NCBI RefSeq assembly: GCF_040706535.1
Contig: NZ_JAPDRJ010000001.1
Coordinates: 496,001 to 560,000, forward strand
DNA: 64,000 bases
Source of the DNA: Lentisalinibacter orientalis
GTDB lineage: Bacteria > Pseudomonadota > Gammaproteobacteria > Steroidobacterales > Woeseiaceae
Reading direction: 5' to 3'
Positions within the stretch are counted from its first letter, which is position 1. Each line of letters begins with the position of its first letter. Below are positions 15,900-24,513 of this stretch, in pieces. Position numbers and translations under genes: made by a program. The notes beneath the pieces are model-generated. The model had not been told where the DNA came from. It did no database searches and was given only the letters and a program-made list of their open reading frames with translations.

Positions 15900-16264
15900 T
15901 GTAGGAGGGCCTTCAGGCCCGATTTCGTTCTTCTGACGTCGGCCCGCCATGCGCCGGGTAGGCATGGCGCGGACGCTCAGTCGGACGTCCTGTCCTCCTT
16001 CGCTTCGGCCGGGCCTCCTTCACGCCGTCATGGCTCCAGTCGGCCCGGACGACCCCGCCATGCCTACCCGGCGCACAGCGGGCCTGTAGCCGGGAGGCGA
16101 GCACCGGTCAGCAGGCGCTACTGACAGGCACCTCCTTCACGCCGCTGAAGGCGTGGCCGTCATGCGGGGGTATCCATCGCCGCGACCTTTTGTCGGGAGC
16201 AAGATGGATACCCCCGCAGGGCGGCCACAATAGAAAGGGGATCGGGGCTGAAGCCCCTCCCACA
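15900..16264. repeat. REP-like composite palindromic element (copy A)
   Basis: This 383-bp gene-free gap is filled by nested inverted repeats. A 24-bp REP-like sequence at 15900-15923 (core AGGGCCTTCAGGCCCGA) is mirrored by a diverged inverted copy at 16241-16264 (core TCGGGGCTGAAGCCCC). Inside lies a perfect 19-bp inverted repeat (15950-15968 with 16057-16075). A 73-bp hairpin unit at 16155-16227 follows, with 16-bp perfect arms. The left REP and the 73-bp unit recur at 52096-52262. No coding potential is recognised in it. Confidence 0.85.
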
Positions 16265-16281
16265 AAAGAACGGGGATGCGG

Positions 16282-17661
16282 TCAGGAAGGGGTTGTTCGG
16301 TCGCGGCGGGCGATGACGATCGCCAGCACGATCGCCGGTACGCCCATCACCGCCGCATAGAGGAAGAACGCCGGGTAGTCCCAGGTGTCCACGACGATGC
16401 CGGAGAAGCCGCTCAGGAACTTCCCGAGCAGGGTCATCAGCGAGGAGAACAGGGCGTACTGGGTGGCGGTGTAGCCGGGGCTCGTGAGGTTCGACAGGTA
16501 GGCGATGAACACCGAGCCCGCGAACCCTGCCGAGAGGTTGTCCGCCGAGATCGTGACCACCAGCATGCCCAGCTCCGGGCCGAGTGTGGCGAGCCAGGCG
16601 AACAGCAGGTTGGTCACCGACACCAGCACCGCGCCGGGCAGCAGCATCTTCACCGCGCCGTAGCGCACCACGAGCGCGCCGCCGATGGCGGCACCCAGTA
16701 TGGTCATGCCGATGCCGAAGACCTTGGCGATGGCGGCGATCTCCTCCAGCGTGAAGCCGAGGTCCAGATAGAACGGGTTGGCCATGCTGCCCATGACGAG
16801 GTCGCTGATGCGGTAGACGGAGACGAAGGCGAGGATCACCAGGCTGAACAGGCCGGCCTTGCGGAAGAAGTCCAGGAACGGGCAGACCACGGCGCCGAAG
16901 AACCAGCGCCCGGCCGCGCCCATGCTGCGCGTCTCCGGCACCATCCTGGCGATGGTCTCGAGGTAATCGCGCTCCCGGGCGCGCACGACCTCCGGGTCCA
17001 CCTCCGGCTCGCCGATCAGGAGCACCGTGACGATGCCGACACCCACCAGCGCGGCCATGGTCAGGTAGGCGGCGGGCCAGGAGGCGTCGCTCGCGATGAA
17101 CAGAGCGCCGGCGCCGGAGGCCAGCAGGGCGAGCCGGTAGCCGGTCTGGTAGGCGCCGGCCATCGGGCCCTGCATGCGCTCGTCCACGGCCTCGATGCGC
17201 CAGGCGTCGATGGAGACGTCCTGGGTGGCCGAGGAGAAGGCCACCAGCAGGGCGAGCCACGCCATCTGCGTGAGGTTCACCGCCGGGTCGGTGAATGCCA
17301 TGCCGACGAGGCCCGCAGCAATCCCGAGCTGGCCGGCCAGCATCCAGCTGCGCCGCTTGCCGAGAAGCCGGGTGGCGACGGGGATGGACAGCCGGTCGAT
17401 CAGCGGCGACCACAGGAATTTCACCGAATAGGTAATGCCGATCCAGGCGAAATAGCCGATGGCGGTGCGGCTGGTGCCCGCCTGGGTCAGCCAGGCCCCC
17501 AGGGTGGAGAACACCAGCAGGAACGGCAGCCCGGCCGAGAACCCGAGAAACAGCATGGCCACGACCCGCGGCCTGAGGTAGGCGGCCGCGGAGTCACGCC
17601 AGCCGGTGCCCGGCGCATGGCGGCCCGGCACGTCGGCGACGGACTCGCGGTCAGCCGGCAA
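16282..17661 (-). CDS. AmpG-like MFS permease
   Basis: 459 residues, about 12-14 membrane segments. Features of the AmpG/PAT family: FLGFSAGLPFLLVFSTLGAWL near the N-terminus, KFLWSPLIDRL, SSATQDVSIDAWRIE, and GYTATQYALFSSLMTLLGKF. AmpG imports anhydro-muropeptides (GlcNAc-anhMurNAc peptides) across the inner membrane for recycling. The start is uncertain: TTG 17661 overlaps the end of xth by 11 bp; GTG 17631 is an alternative. It is probably co-transcribed behind xth. The 3' end abuts the palindromic repeat element. Confidence 0.8.
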   Translation of the reverse strand: MPADRESVADVPGRHAPGTGWRDSAAAYLRPRVVAMLFLGFSAGLPFLLVFSTLGAWLTQAGTSRTAIGYFAWIGITYSVKFLWSPLIDRLSIPVATRLLGKRRSWMLAGQLGIAAGLVGMAFTDPAVNLTQMAWLALLVAFSSATQDVSIDAWRIEAVDERMQGPMAGAYQTGYRLALLASGAGALFIASDASWPAAYLTMAALVGVGIVTVLLIGEPEVDPEVVRARERDYLETIARMVPETRSMGAAGRWFFGAVVCPFLDFFRKAGLFSLVILAFVSVYRISDLVMGSMANPFYLDLGFTLEEIAAIAKVFGIGMTILGAAIGGALVVRYGAVKMLLPGAVLVSVTNLLFAWLATLGPELGMLVVTISADNLSAGFAGSVFIAYLSNLTSPGYTATQYALFSSLMTLLGKFLSGFSGIVVDTWDYPAFFLYAAVMGVPAIVLAIVIARRDRTTPS

Positions 17662-18433
17662 GATCCAGCTCGTAGTCGATGGTCAGTGGGGCGTGATCGG
17701 AGAAGCGCTCGTCCCGGTAGACGTCGGCCTGGCGGATCAGCGGCGCGAGCCCGGGGGTGACGACGTGATAGTCGATGCGCCACCCCACGTTCTTCTCCCA
17801 GGCTCGCCCGCGGTTCGACCACCAGGTGTACTCGCCCTCGTTGGGGTTCACCACCCGGAACGCGTCGACCAGCTTCACCCGGTCGAACACCGCGTCGAGC
17901 CAGGCCCGCTCCTCGGGCAGGAAGCCGGAGTTCTTCCGGTTGGAGCGCCAGTTCCTGAGGTCGATCTCCCGGTGGGCGATGTTCCAGTCGCCGCACAGGA
18001 TGTACTCGCTGCGCCGGCGCCGGAGGCGCTTCAGGTGAGGCAGGAAATGGTCCAGGAAGCGGTATTTGGCCGCCTGGCGCTCGTCGCCGGAGGAGCCGGA
18101 CGGCAGGTACACCGAGGCCACGGCCACGCCCTCGAGCTGCACCTCCAGATAACGGCCCTCCCGGTCGAACTCCTCGATGCCGAGGCCGCGGACGATGCGC
18201 TTCGGCTCGTGGCGCGAGTAGATCGCAACACCGCTGTAGCCTTTCTTCTCGGCATCCTCGTAATAGCAGTGGTAGCCGGCCGGGTGGAACACCTCGTCTT
18301 CCAGCTGGTGCAGCTGGGCCTTGGTCTCCTGGATGCAGACGACGTCCGGATTGCGCGCCGGCAGCCAGTCGAAGAACCCCTTCCTCGCGGCGGCGCGGAT
18401 ACCGTTGGCATTCAGACTCATGACCCGGAACAA
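17651..18433 (-). CDS. xth: Exodeoxyribonuclease III
   Basis: 260 residues, endonuclease/exonuclease/phosphatase fold. Seen: MSLNANGIRAA, the metal ligand Glu in CIQETK, YSGVAIYSR, LCGDWNIAHREIDL (Asp/Asn of the active site), GWRIDYHVV and the final SDHAPLTIDYEL with the catalytic His. The enzyme acts at AP sites and on 3' ends in base-excision repair. The TTG at 18433 is chosen because GGGAG lies seven bases upstream and it gives the canonical short N-terminus; an internal ATG at 18421 is possible. Confidence 0.9.
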   Translation of the reverse strand: MFRVMSLNANGIRAAARKGFFDWLPARNPDVVCIQETKAQLHQLEDEVFHPAGYHCYYEDAEKKGYSGVAIYSRHEPKRIVRGLGIEEFDREGRYLEVQLEGVAVASVYLPSGSSGDERQAAKYRFLDHFLPHLKRLRRRRSEYILCGDWNIAHREIDLRNWRSNRKNSGFLPEERAWLDAVFDRVKLVDAFRVVNPNEGEYTWWSNRGRAWEKNVGWRIDYHVVTPGLAPLIRQADVYRDERFSDHAPLTIDYELDLAG

Positions 18434-18561
18434 TGCATCACTCCCGTCGGCGCGCCGGCGCGGCAGCGCCCGCCCCGGCTGTGTCATACTTGGAGGCCGG
18501 GTCGCGGAGACCCCGCCGGCACGGCGCGAATGATATCAAGACCCCCTCCGGGGAAGGCAGT

Positions 18562-19218
18562 ATGCGGTCCTGGCAGAGAGAATTCCTTGAGCTGGCGCTC
18601 GAGCTGGAAGTGCTGAAGTTCGGCTCTTTCAAGCTGAAGTCCGGCCGAATGAGCCCGTATTTCTTCAATGCCGGGCTGTTTAACACCGGCTACGCCGCGG
18701 CCAAGCTGGGGCGCTGCTACGCCTCGGCCATCGCCAACTCAAACGTGGAGTTCGACCTGCTGTTCGGGCCCGCCTACAAGGGTATACCGCTGGCCACGCT
18801 GGCGGCCGCGGCGCTGGCGGAGCATCACGACATCGACGTTCCCTACTGCTTCAACCGCAAGGAAGCGAAGACCCACGGCGAGGGCGGCAACACCATCGGC
18901 GCGCCGCTGGAGGGCCGGGTGCTCATCGTGGACGACGTCATCACGGCGGGCACCGCCATCCGCGAGGCGGTCGAGATCATCCGCGACAGCGGGGCGACGC
19001 TCGCGGGCGTCGTGATCTCGCTGGACCGCCAGGAGCGCGGCACCGGCGAGCGCTCCGCCGTGCAGGAGGTGGAGCGGGTGCTGAAGGTGCCGGTGCTGAG
19101 CCTCATCACGCTGTCGGACCTGATCACCCATCTAGAGGAGACGCCGGGTCAGCGCAAGCACCTGCGCGCGGTCATGGACTACCAGCGCCAGTATGGTGTA
19201 GAACCGGATCAGAGCTGA
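18562..19218 (+). CDS. pyrE: Orotate phosphoribosyltransferase
   Basis: 218 residues. Transfers the phosphoribosyl group of PRPP to orotate in de novo UMP synthesis. Seen: FKLKSGRMSPYFFNAG, GPAYKGIPLA, FNRKEAKTHGEGGN (flexible catalytic loop) and the PRPP-binding motif VLIVDDVITAGTA. Length is that of the family. The ATG at 18562 has GGGAAGG upstream. Divergent from xth. Confidence 0.95.
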   Translation: MRSWQREFLELALELEVLKFGSFKLKSGRMSPYFFNAGLFNTGYAAAKLGRCYASAIANSNVEFDLLFGPAYKGIPLATLAAAALAEHHDIDVPYCFNRKEAKTHGEGGNTIGAPLEGRVLIVDDVITAGTAIREAVEIIRDSGATLAGVVISLDRQERGTGERSAVQEVERVLKVPVLSLITLSDLITHLEETPGQRKHLRAVMDYQRQYGVEPDQS

Positions 19219-19308
19219 CAGGGAACCGGCCCCAGCGGCCGGCGGGGATGTGCCAAAACCGCGAACCAGTTCCGGTCCGGTATCGGCACGATAATATGTA
19301 ATACGGAC

Positions 19309-19929
19309 ATGACCAAGGCAGCTCCCATCACACTCGCAGTACTTGCGGTCGTCCTCCTGACCGGCGCCGGCGAGGAACGGCGCACGTACAGCTGGACCGA
19401 CGACGAGGGCGTGACCCACTACGGCGACAAGGTGCCGCCGGAGTACCGTGACCAGAAGAAGCGCATCCTGAACGAGCAGGGTGTGACCGTCGGCGTGATC
19501 GAGGGCAAGAAGACGCCCGAGGAACTGGCGCTCGAGGCCAAGCGGCGCGAGATGGAGGCCGAGAAGGAGAAGCGCCGGCGGGCGGACAAGGTGCTGCTCT
19601 CCACCTATCTCTCGGTGGAAGAGCTCGAGATGCACCGGGACAGGCGGCTGGAATTGCTGCGCGCGCAGCAGAAGGTGGCGGAGCTCTACCTGCGCAACCT
19701 GCGCCGGCGCATGGTCTCCCTGCAGGAGGAGGCCGGCAACTACAAGCCCTACACCATGGATCCCGACGCCGAGATGATCCCGCCGGACCTGGCCGAGGAT
19801 CTCTCTGACACCAAGGACCGCATCAATCGCCAGGAAGCTCAGCTGGCCGAGCACCGCCGGGAAGCGGACCAGCTCGAGCAGAAGTTCGCCCAGGACATCT
19901 CGCGCTTCCGCGCCCTGAAGGGCTACTGA
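19309..19929 (+). CDS. DUF4124 domain protein with coiled coil
   Basis: 206 residues. N-terminal signal-like segment (MTKAAPITLAVLAVVLLTGAG), then a DUF4124 module (TYSWTDDEGVTHYGDKVPPE, about residues 26-45) and a long highly charged helical region (about 70-206) rich in Glu/Lys/Arg that looks like a coiled coil. DUF4124 is a small envelope domain common in gammaproteobacteria; function unknown. Convergent with dut, 7 bp apart. Confidence 0.75.
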   Translation: MTKAAPITLAVLAVVLLTGAGEERRTYSWTDDEGVTHYGDKVPPEYRDQKKRILNEQGVTVGVIEGKKTPEELALEAKRREMEAEKEKRRRADKVLLSTYLSVEELEMHRDRRLELLRAQQKVAELYLRNLRRRMVSLQEEAGNYKPYTMDPDAEMIPPDLAEDLSDTKDRINRQEAQLAEHRREADQLEQKFAQDISRFRALKGY

Positions 19930-19936
19930 CGCCGGT

Positions 19937-20392
19937 TCAGCTGCGGCCCGAGTGGCCGAATCCGCCCTCGCCCCTCTCGCTCTCGTGGAACTCGTCCACG
20001 ACGTCGAATGCCACCTGCTCCACGGGCACGAACACCATCTGGGCGATGCGGTCGCCGGGCTCGATGACGTAGGGCTCGCTGCCCCGGTTCCAGCAGGAGA
20101 CGTAGACCTGGCCCTGGTAGTCGGAGTCGATCAGGCCGGTCAGGTTGCCGAGCACGATGCCGTACTTGTGGCCGAGGCCGGAGCGCGGCAGCAATACCGC
20201 CGCCAGGCCGGGATCGCCGATGTGGATGGCCAGCCCGGTCGGCAGCAGCTCCGTCTCGCCCGGACCCAGCGTCAGCGGCTGGTCGAGGCAGGCCCGCATG
20301 TCCAGCCCGGCCGAGCCGCCGGTGGCATAGTGCGGCAGCGGGAACTCGCCGCCGAGGCGGTCGTCCAGGATCTTCAGCTCTACTCGTCTCAC
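19937..20392 (-). CDS. dut: dUTP diphosphatase
   Basis: 151 residues. Hydrolyses dUTP to dUMP and PPi. All five trimeric dUTPase motifs are visible: GSAGLDMRA, PRSGLGHKYGI, GLIDSDYQGQV, PGDRIAQMVF and the C-terminal GEGGFGHSGR. The start is GTG 20392, which gives the normal N-terminus (RRVELKILD). It lies 38 bp downstream of coaBC on the same strand, the usual gammaproteobacterial order. Confidence 0.95.
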   Translation of the reverse strand: MRRVELKILDDRLGGEFPLPHYATGGSAGLDMRACLDQPLTLGPGETELLPTGLAIHIGDPGLAAVLLPRSGLGHKYGIVLGNLTGLIDSDYQGQVYVSCWNRGSEPYVIEPGDRIAQMVFVPVEQVAFDVVDEFHESERGEGGFGHSGRS

Positions 20393-20430
20393 GGAACGCG
20401 TCTCAAGAAACGGGCCTCACAATACCGGCC

Positions 20431-21663
20431 TCACGCGCCGGCCTTGCGCACGGGCGTGATGCGGCCCGGCTGGGTCTCGCCGAACATCGTCTGGTAGCGG
20501 TTCATGATCAGCGCCATCAGCCCCCGCGCCAGCCGTTTCTTGTCGGTGCGCGCGAACTCCCGCTCGCCGCCGTTCCAGAACACGGTCACCGCGTTCTCGT
20601 CCGTGTCGAAGCCCAGCTCGCCGCCCACCCGGTTGGCCACGATCATGTCCAGCCCCTTGGCGGTGAGTTTGCCGCGGGCGTTCTCCTCCAGGTTCTCGGT
20701 CTCGGCGGCGAAGCCGACGGTGAAGGGCCGGCCCTCCGCCCGGGCCACCGCGGCCAGCGTGTCCGGTGCGCGCACGAGATCGAGCTGCATGCGCTCGCCG
20801 GTCTTCTTGATCTTCTGTTCGCTGCGTTCGGCCGCCTGGTAATCCGCGATGGCGGCCGCGCCCACGTAGATATCGGTCTGCGGCAGCAGCTCCTGAACCT
20901 TGCCGAGCATCTCCTCGGCGGTCTCGACGTCGTGGCGTTCCACCCAGGGCGGGGTATCCAGCGTCACAGGCCCTGCCACCAGCCGTACCCTGGCGCCGGC
21001 CGCGGCCGCCGCCTCCGCGAGCGCGAAGCCCATCTTCCCCGAGCTGCGGTTGGACAGGAACCGCACCGGATCCAGCGGCTCCCGCGTGGGTCCGGCGCTG
21101 ATCAGGATGCTCACGTCGCTCAGCGGGCCGGCGGGCTGTTCGAACGGCAGCGCATCCACGATGTCGGCCGGCTCGAGCATGCGCCCCGGGCCCGTCTCGC
21201 CGCAGGCCTGGTCGCCCTCGGCGGGACCGAGCAGCCGGACGCCGCGGCCGAGCAGCGTCTGGCGGTTCTCCTGAGTGGCGTCGTTGGCCCACATCAGCCG
21301 GTTCATCGCCGGCGCGAGCACGATGGGGGCCTCGGTGGCCAGGCAAAGGGTGGAGAGCAGGTCGGGCGCCTGGCCGTGGGCGAGCCGCGCCATGAAATCC
21401 GCGGTGGCGGGCGCCACCAGCACCAGGTCGGCCCAGCGCGCGAGTTCTATGTGCCCCATGGCCGCCTCGGCCTCGAGGTCCCACAACTCCGTGCGCACGG
21501 GCCTGCCGGAGACCGCCTGGAAAGTGAGCGGCGTGACGAACTGCTGCGCGCCGGCCGTCATCACCACCTGGACCTCGAGTCCGCGGGCGGTGAGCCGGCG
21601 CACGATCTCCGGCGACTTGTAGGCGGCGATGCCGCCGGTAACGCCCAACAGAATCTGTTTCAT
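20431..21663 (-). CDS. coaBC: Bifunctional phosphopantothenoylcysteine decarboxylase / phosphopantothenate-cysteine ligase
   Basis: 410 residues. Two steps of coenzyme A synthesis. N-terminal FMN-binding CoaC domain (about 1-185) with GVTGGIAAYK, APAMNRLMW and the active-site Cys in QACGETGPGRM. C-terminal CoaB domain (about 186-410) with SAGPTREPLDPVRFLSNRSSGKMG and the lysine motif IKKTGERMQLDLVRAPD. Start ATG 21663. Followed by dut; divergent from radC. Confidence 0.95.
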   Translation of the reverse strand: MKQILLGVTGGIAAYKSPEIVRRLTARGLEVQVVMTAGAQQFVTPLTFQAVSGRPVRTELWDLEAEAAMGHIELARWADLVLVAPATADFMARLAHGQAPDLLSTLCLATEAPIVLAPAMNRLMWANDATQENRQTLLGRGVRLLGPAEGDQACGETGPGRMLEPADIVDALPFEQPAGPLSDVSILISAGPTREPLDPVRFLSNRSSGKMGFALAEAAAAAGARVRLVAGPVTLDTPPWVERHDVETAEEMLGKVQELLPQTDIYVGAAAIADYQAAERSEQKIKKTGERMQLDLVRAPDTLAAVARAEGRPFTVGFAAETENLEENARGKLTAKGLDMIVANRVGGELGFDTDENAVTVFWNGGEREFARTDKKRLARGLMALIMNRYQTMFGETQPGRITPVRKAGA

Positions 21664-21828
21664 GGCCGAGAACCTCCGGTCGACGAGCCGAGCTTAGCCT
21701 GCCGTCCGGGTGCGTGGCTACCGGAGGCGCCCGGCCTAAGTGCCCGCCCCGGCCACAAAGGGGACGCGCAGCGCCGGCCGTCGCCGCCGAAGATGACGCT
21801 CGGCGACGGGGAAGGGAGGAGAGCTGCC

Positions 21829-22503
21829 GTGGGAATCCGGGACTGGCCGCAGGAAGAGCGGCCCAGGGAGAAACTGCTGGCCGACGGGGCGGAGACGCTG
21901 ACCAACGCCGAACTGCTGGCCGTGGTGCTCGGCGGCGGCGGGCCCGGCGTGGATGCCGTGGCACTGGCCCGGCGGCTGCTCGGCGCGCACGGCGGGCTGC
22001 GGGCACTGCTGCACGCGGAGTGCGGGGCCCTGACCACGATGCCCGGGCTCGGCGCGGCCCGCACCGCCCGGCTGAAGGCGGCCGCGGAACTCGCCCGGCG
22101 CTACTTCGGCGAGAAGGTGAAACCCGGGCGCACGATCAGCGGGCCGGCGGACACCTGCGAATATCTCATCGCCCGCCTGCGCGACCAGCCCCAGGAGGTG
22201 TTCTGCTGCCTGTTCCTGGACAACCGGCACCGGGTCATCCGCTTCGAGGAGATGTTCCGCGGCACGGTGGACGGCACCAGCGTGTATCCGCGGGAGGTCG
22301 TGCGCCGCGCCCTGGCGCTGAACGCCGCCGCGGTGATCCTGGCCCACAACCACCCCTCCGGCGTCGCCGAACCCAGCCAGGCGGACGAATCCATCACCCG
22401 GCGGCTGAAGGCCGCCCTCGACCTGGTGGACATCCGCATGCTCGACCACCTGGTGGTGGGCGACGGCCTGGCAACCTCGCTCGCGAGCCGCGGCCTGCTG
22501 TAA
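21829..22503 (+). CDS. radC: RadC/JAB domain (DUF2466) protein
   Basis: 224 residues. N-terminal helix-hairpin-helix-like region (EERPREKLLADGAETLTNAELLAVVL; MPGLGAART) and C-terminal JAB/MPN domain with the metal motif HNHPSG followed by SQADESITRRL. Despite its name, a direct DNA-repair role of RadC is not established. The GTG at 21829 has GGAGGAG seven bases upstream and gives the typical GIRDWPQEERPREKLL start; an ATG at 21793 in frame has none. Confidence 0.9.
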   Translation: MGIRDWPQEERPREKLLADGAETLTNAELLAVVLGGGGPGVDAVALARRLLGAHGGLRALLHAECGALTTMPGLGAARTARLKAAAELARRYFGEKVKPGRTISGPADTCEYLIARLRDQPQEVFCCLFLDNRHRVIRFEEMFRGTVDGTSVYPREVVRRALALNAAAVILAHNHPSGVAEPSQADESITRRLKAALDLVDIRMLDHLVVGDGLATSLASRGLL

Positions 22504-22516
22504 GGCCCGGTTTCTC

Positions 22517-22545
22517 TTGCCTAAACCGGCGGCTGCTGGTATAAA
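22517..22545 (+). promoter_or_regulatory. Sigma-70 promoter of rpmB-rpmG
   Basis: TTGCCT (22517-22522) and TATAAA (22540-22545) are separated by 17 bp, about 60 bp upstream of the rpmB start. Seen by eye; no mapped start site. Confidence 0.7.
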
Positions 22546-22605
22546 TACCGCCCTTCCGCCGGCCCCGCGCCGGCGTATTTTTCGTGATTTCAGGAACTTG
22601 AGGCC

Positions 22606-22842
22606 ATGTCCAAGGTTTGCCAGGTGACTGGGAAGCGGCCCATGAGCGGCAACAACGTCTCCCATGCCCACAACAAGACCCGCCGGCGCTTTCTGCCGAA
22701 CCTGCACACCCACCGCTTCTGGCTCGAGAGCGAGAAGCGCTTCGTGAAGCTGCGCGTCTCCAACAAGGGCATGCGCATCATCGACAAGCGGGGCATCGAC
22801 GACGTGGTCGCCGAGCTCCGCGCCCAGGGCCAGAAGGTCTAG
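22606..22842 (+). CDS. rpmB: 50S ribosomal protein L28
   Basis: 78 residues. Begins SKVCQVTGKRPMSGNNVSHAHNKT, the bacterial L28 signature, and continues RRRFLPNLHTHRFW. The large-subunit protein is full length. Followed 23 bp later by rpmG, the standard pair, under a near-consensus promoter. Confidence 0.98.
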   Translation: MSKVCQVTGKRPMSGNNVSHAHNKTRRRFLPNLHTHRFWLESEKRFVKLRVSNKGMRIIDKRGIDDVVAELRAQGQKV

Positions 22843-22865
22843 GGCCAGACCGGAGGGTTATAGCC

Positions 22866-23021
22866 ATGCGTGAGAAGATCCGCCTCGTCTCTTCGGCCGG
22901 CACGGGCCATTTCTACACCACGACGAAGAACAAGCGCCTGCATCCGGAGAAGATGGAGACGAAGAAGTTCGATCCGGTCGTCCGCAAGCACGTGACGTAC
23001 AAGGAAGCCAAGATAAAGTGA
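22866..23021 (+). CDS. rpmG: 50S ribosomal protein L33
   Basis: 51 residues, starting MREKIRLVSSAGTGHFYTT with the typical TTKNKRLHPEKMETKKFDPV and KHVTYKEAKIK. It lacks the CxxC zinc-ribbon cysteines, so it is the zinc-independent (C-minus) form. The ribosome site is CCGGAGGG. A strong terminator follows at 23055. Confidence 0.97.
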   Translation: MREKIRLVSSAGTGHFYTTTKNKRLHPEKMETKKFDPVVRKHVTYKEAKIK

Positions 23022-23054
23022 GCAAGATCAAGTAGGCGGCTTCCCGCACCGGAC

Positions 23055-23085
23055 AAAAAAAACCCGCCGATCGGCGGGTTTTTTT
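23055..23085. terminator. Bidirectional rho-independent terminator
   Basis: An eight-A run, the perfect 16-bp palindrome CCCGCCGATCGGCGGG (23063-23078) and a seven-T run. It ends rpmBG on the plus strand and can also serve the convergent desaturase gene. Confidence 0.9.
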
Positions 23086-23108
23086 ATGCCTGTCTGCCGC
23101 GCCTGCGG

Positions 23109-24296
23109 TCAGGCGGGCTGCGGCGCGATGGCGTAGCCGCGGAGCGTGCGGGCGAAGTCCTGCAGCGCCTTGATGCCGCTCGCCTCCGCCTCGTTGCACC
23201 ACTGGCGCAGCTGCGCCACCAGCTTCTCATTGCTGACGTTCGTCGCCCCGCTCCAGAGTTCGCGCAGGCGCTCACGGAACTGGTACACCGTGGCGAGCCG
23301 CGGATTGCGCTCGAGCAGCGACTGCAGCCGGTCCTGCGCCGCCTCGTCCAGCAGCGCCGGCTGGCGCACCAGCAGCCGCTTCGCCCGGCGCCAGAGCGGG
23401 TCGTCGCCCTTCTGCCGGCGGAACTCGGGCAGGGTCACCTGCCGCGTGTAGTCCCGCAGCACGTGCATGCGGTTGACGATCACGGCGCGCAGCGTCTCGA
23501 TGTCCACGTTCTCCGCGGGCTCCGCCACGACGGGCTTCGGTGCCACTTTCTTCACCTTCGCCAGCCCGAGGGAGCGGAAGATCGTGATGTACATCCAGCC
23601 GATGTCGAATTCCCATGGCCGCACCGAGAACTTTGCCGAGGTGGGGAAGGCATGGTGGTTGTTGTGCAGTTCCTCGCCGCCCAGCAGCAGCCCCCAGGGC
23701 ACGATGTTCGTGGCGGCGTCGTCGCACTCGAAATTACGGTAGCCGGAGTGATGGCCCACGCCGTTGATGACGCCGGCGGCGAACAGCGGCATGGAGACGA
23801 GCGAGGTGGCGATCAGGATGATGCCCGGCACGCCGAACAGCAGCAGGTCGAACACGATCAGCAGGATGATCCCGCCGTAGGGGAAGCGCGTGTAGACGTT
23901 GCGCTCCATCCAGTCGTCGGGGCAGCCGCGCCCGTACTTGCGGATGGTCTCCTCGTTGTCGGTCTCTTCCCGGTAGAGCTCCGCCCCTTCCAGCAGCACC
24001 TTCTTCAGGCCGAAGATCTTCGGGCTGTGGGGGTCGCCCTCCGTCTCGCAGAAGGCGTGGTGCTTGCGGTGCACGGCCACCCACTCGCGGGTGAGCATGC
24101 CGGAGGTCATCCAGATCCAGAAGCGGAAGAAGTGCCGCAGGGCCGGATGCAGATCGAGCGACCGGTGGGCCTGGTCGCGGTGCAGATACAGCGTCACCGC
24201 CATCATGGTGATCTGCACCATGACGAAACCGGCGAGCACGTAGCCCCAGAAAGAGAGGCCCAGCAGGCCATAGGCGTAATTCAGTAATAGTTCCAT
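23109..24296 (-). CDS. Membrane fatty acid desaturase
   Basis: 395 residues. Four hydrophobic segments and the three histidine boxes of the acyl-CoA/acyl-lipid delta-9 type: HRDQAH (39-44), HRKHH (76-80) and HNNHH (211-215). The C-terminal 130 residues form a charged, mostly helical extension beyond the catalytic core (REETDN and PEFRRQKGDDPLW regions). Predicted di-iron enzyme that introduces a cis double bond into membrane acyl chains. Start ATG 24296. It interrupts the usual housekeeping run between rpmG and mutM. Confidence 0.85.
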   Translation of the reverse strand: MELLLNYAYGLLGLSFWGYVLAGFVMVQITMMAVTLYLHRDQAHRSLDLHPALRHFFRFWIWMTSGMLTREWVAVHRKHHAFCETEGDPHSPKIFGLKKVLLEGAELYREETDNEETIRKYGRGCPDDWMERNVYTRFPYGGIILLIVFDLLLFGVPGIILIATSLVSMPLFAAGVINGVGHHSGYRNFECDDAATNIVPWGLLLGGEELHNNHHAFPTSAKFSVRPWEFDIGWMYITIFRSLGLAKVKKVAPKPVVAEPAENVDIETLRAVIVNRMHVLRDYTRQVTLPEFRRQKGDDPLWRRAKRLLVRQPALLDEAAQDRLQSLLERNPRLATVYQFRERLRELWSGATNVSNEKLVAQLRQWCNEAEASGIKALQDFARTLRGYAIAPQPA

Positions 24297-24513
24297 TCGT
24301 CGGTATACCTGTCGGAATGCCGTGACGGGACGCCCACTATAACGGACGCCCTGCCGGCGAAAAAGGAGCGGTTCACACTCGGGCGAACGCGCGGAAACGG
24401 ATTCGACCGTTGCCGTGGGATTTGGTGCCCTCCCGGTCGAATTTCAATAACATGGCGGCCCCAGTCCAGCATCGGTCCAGCACCACCCGAGCGCAGGCCG
24501 CGCTCCGTACGCC

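Noticed and set aside
15913..16104. Short ORF within the palindromic element
   Set aside because: It is made of the inverted repeats themselves, with no ribosome site or family resemblance.
24281..24472. Small minus-strand ORF upstream of the desaturase
   Set aside because: No conserved features and overlaps the desaturase start; probably only the promoter region.
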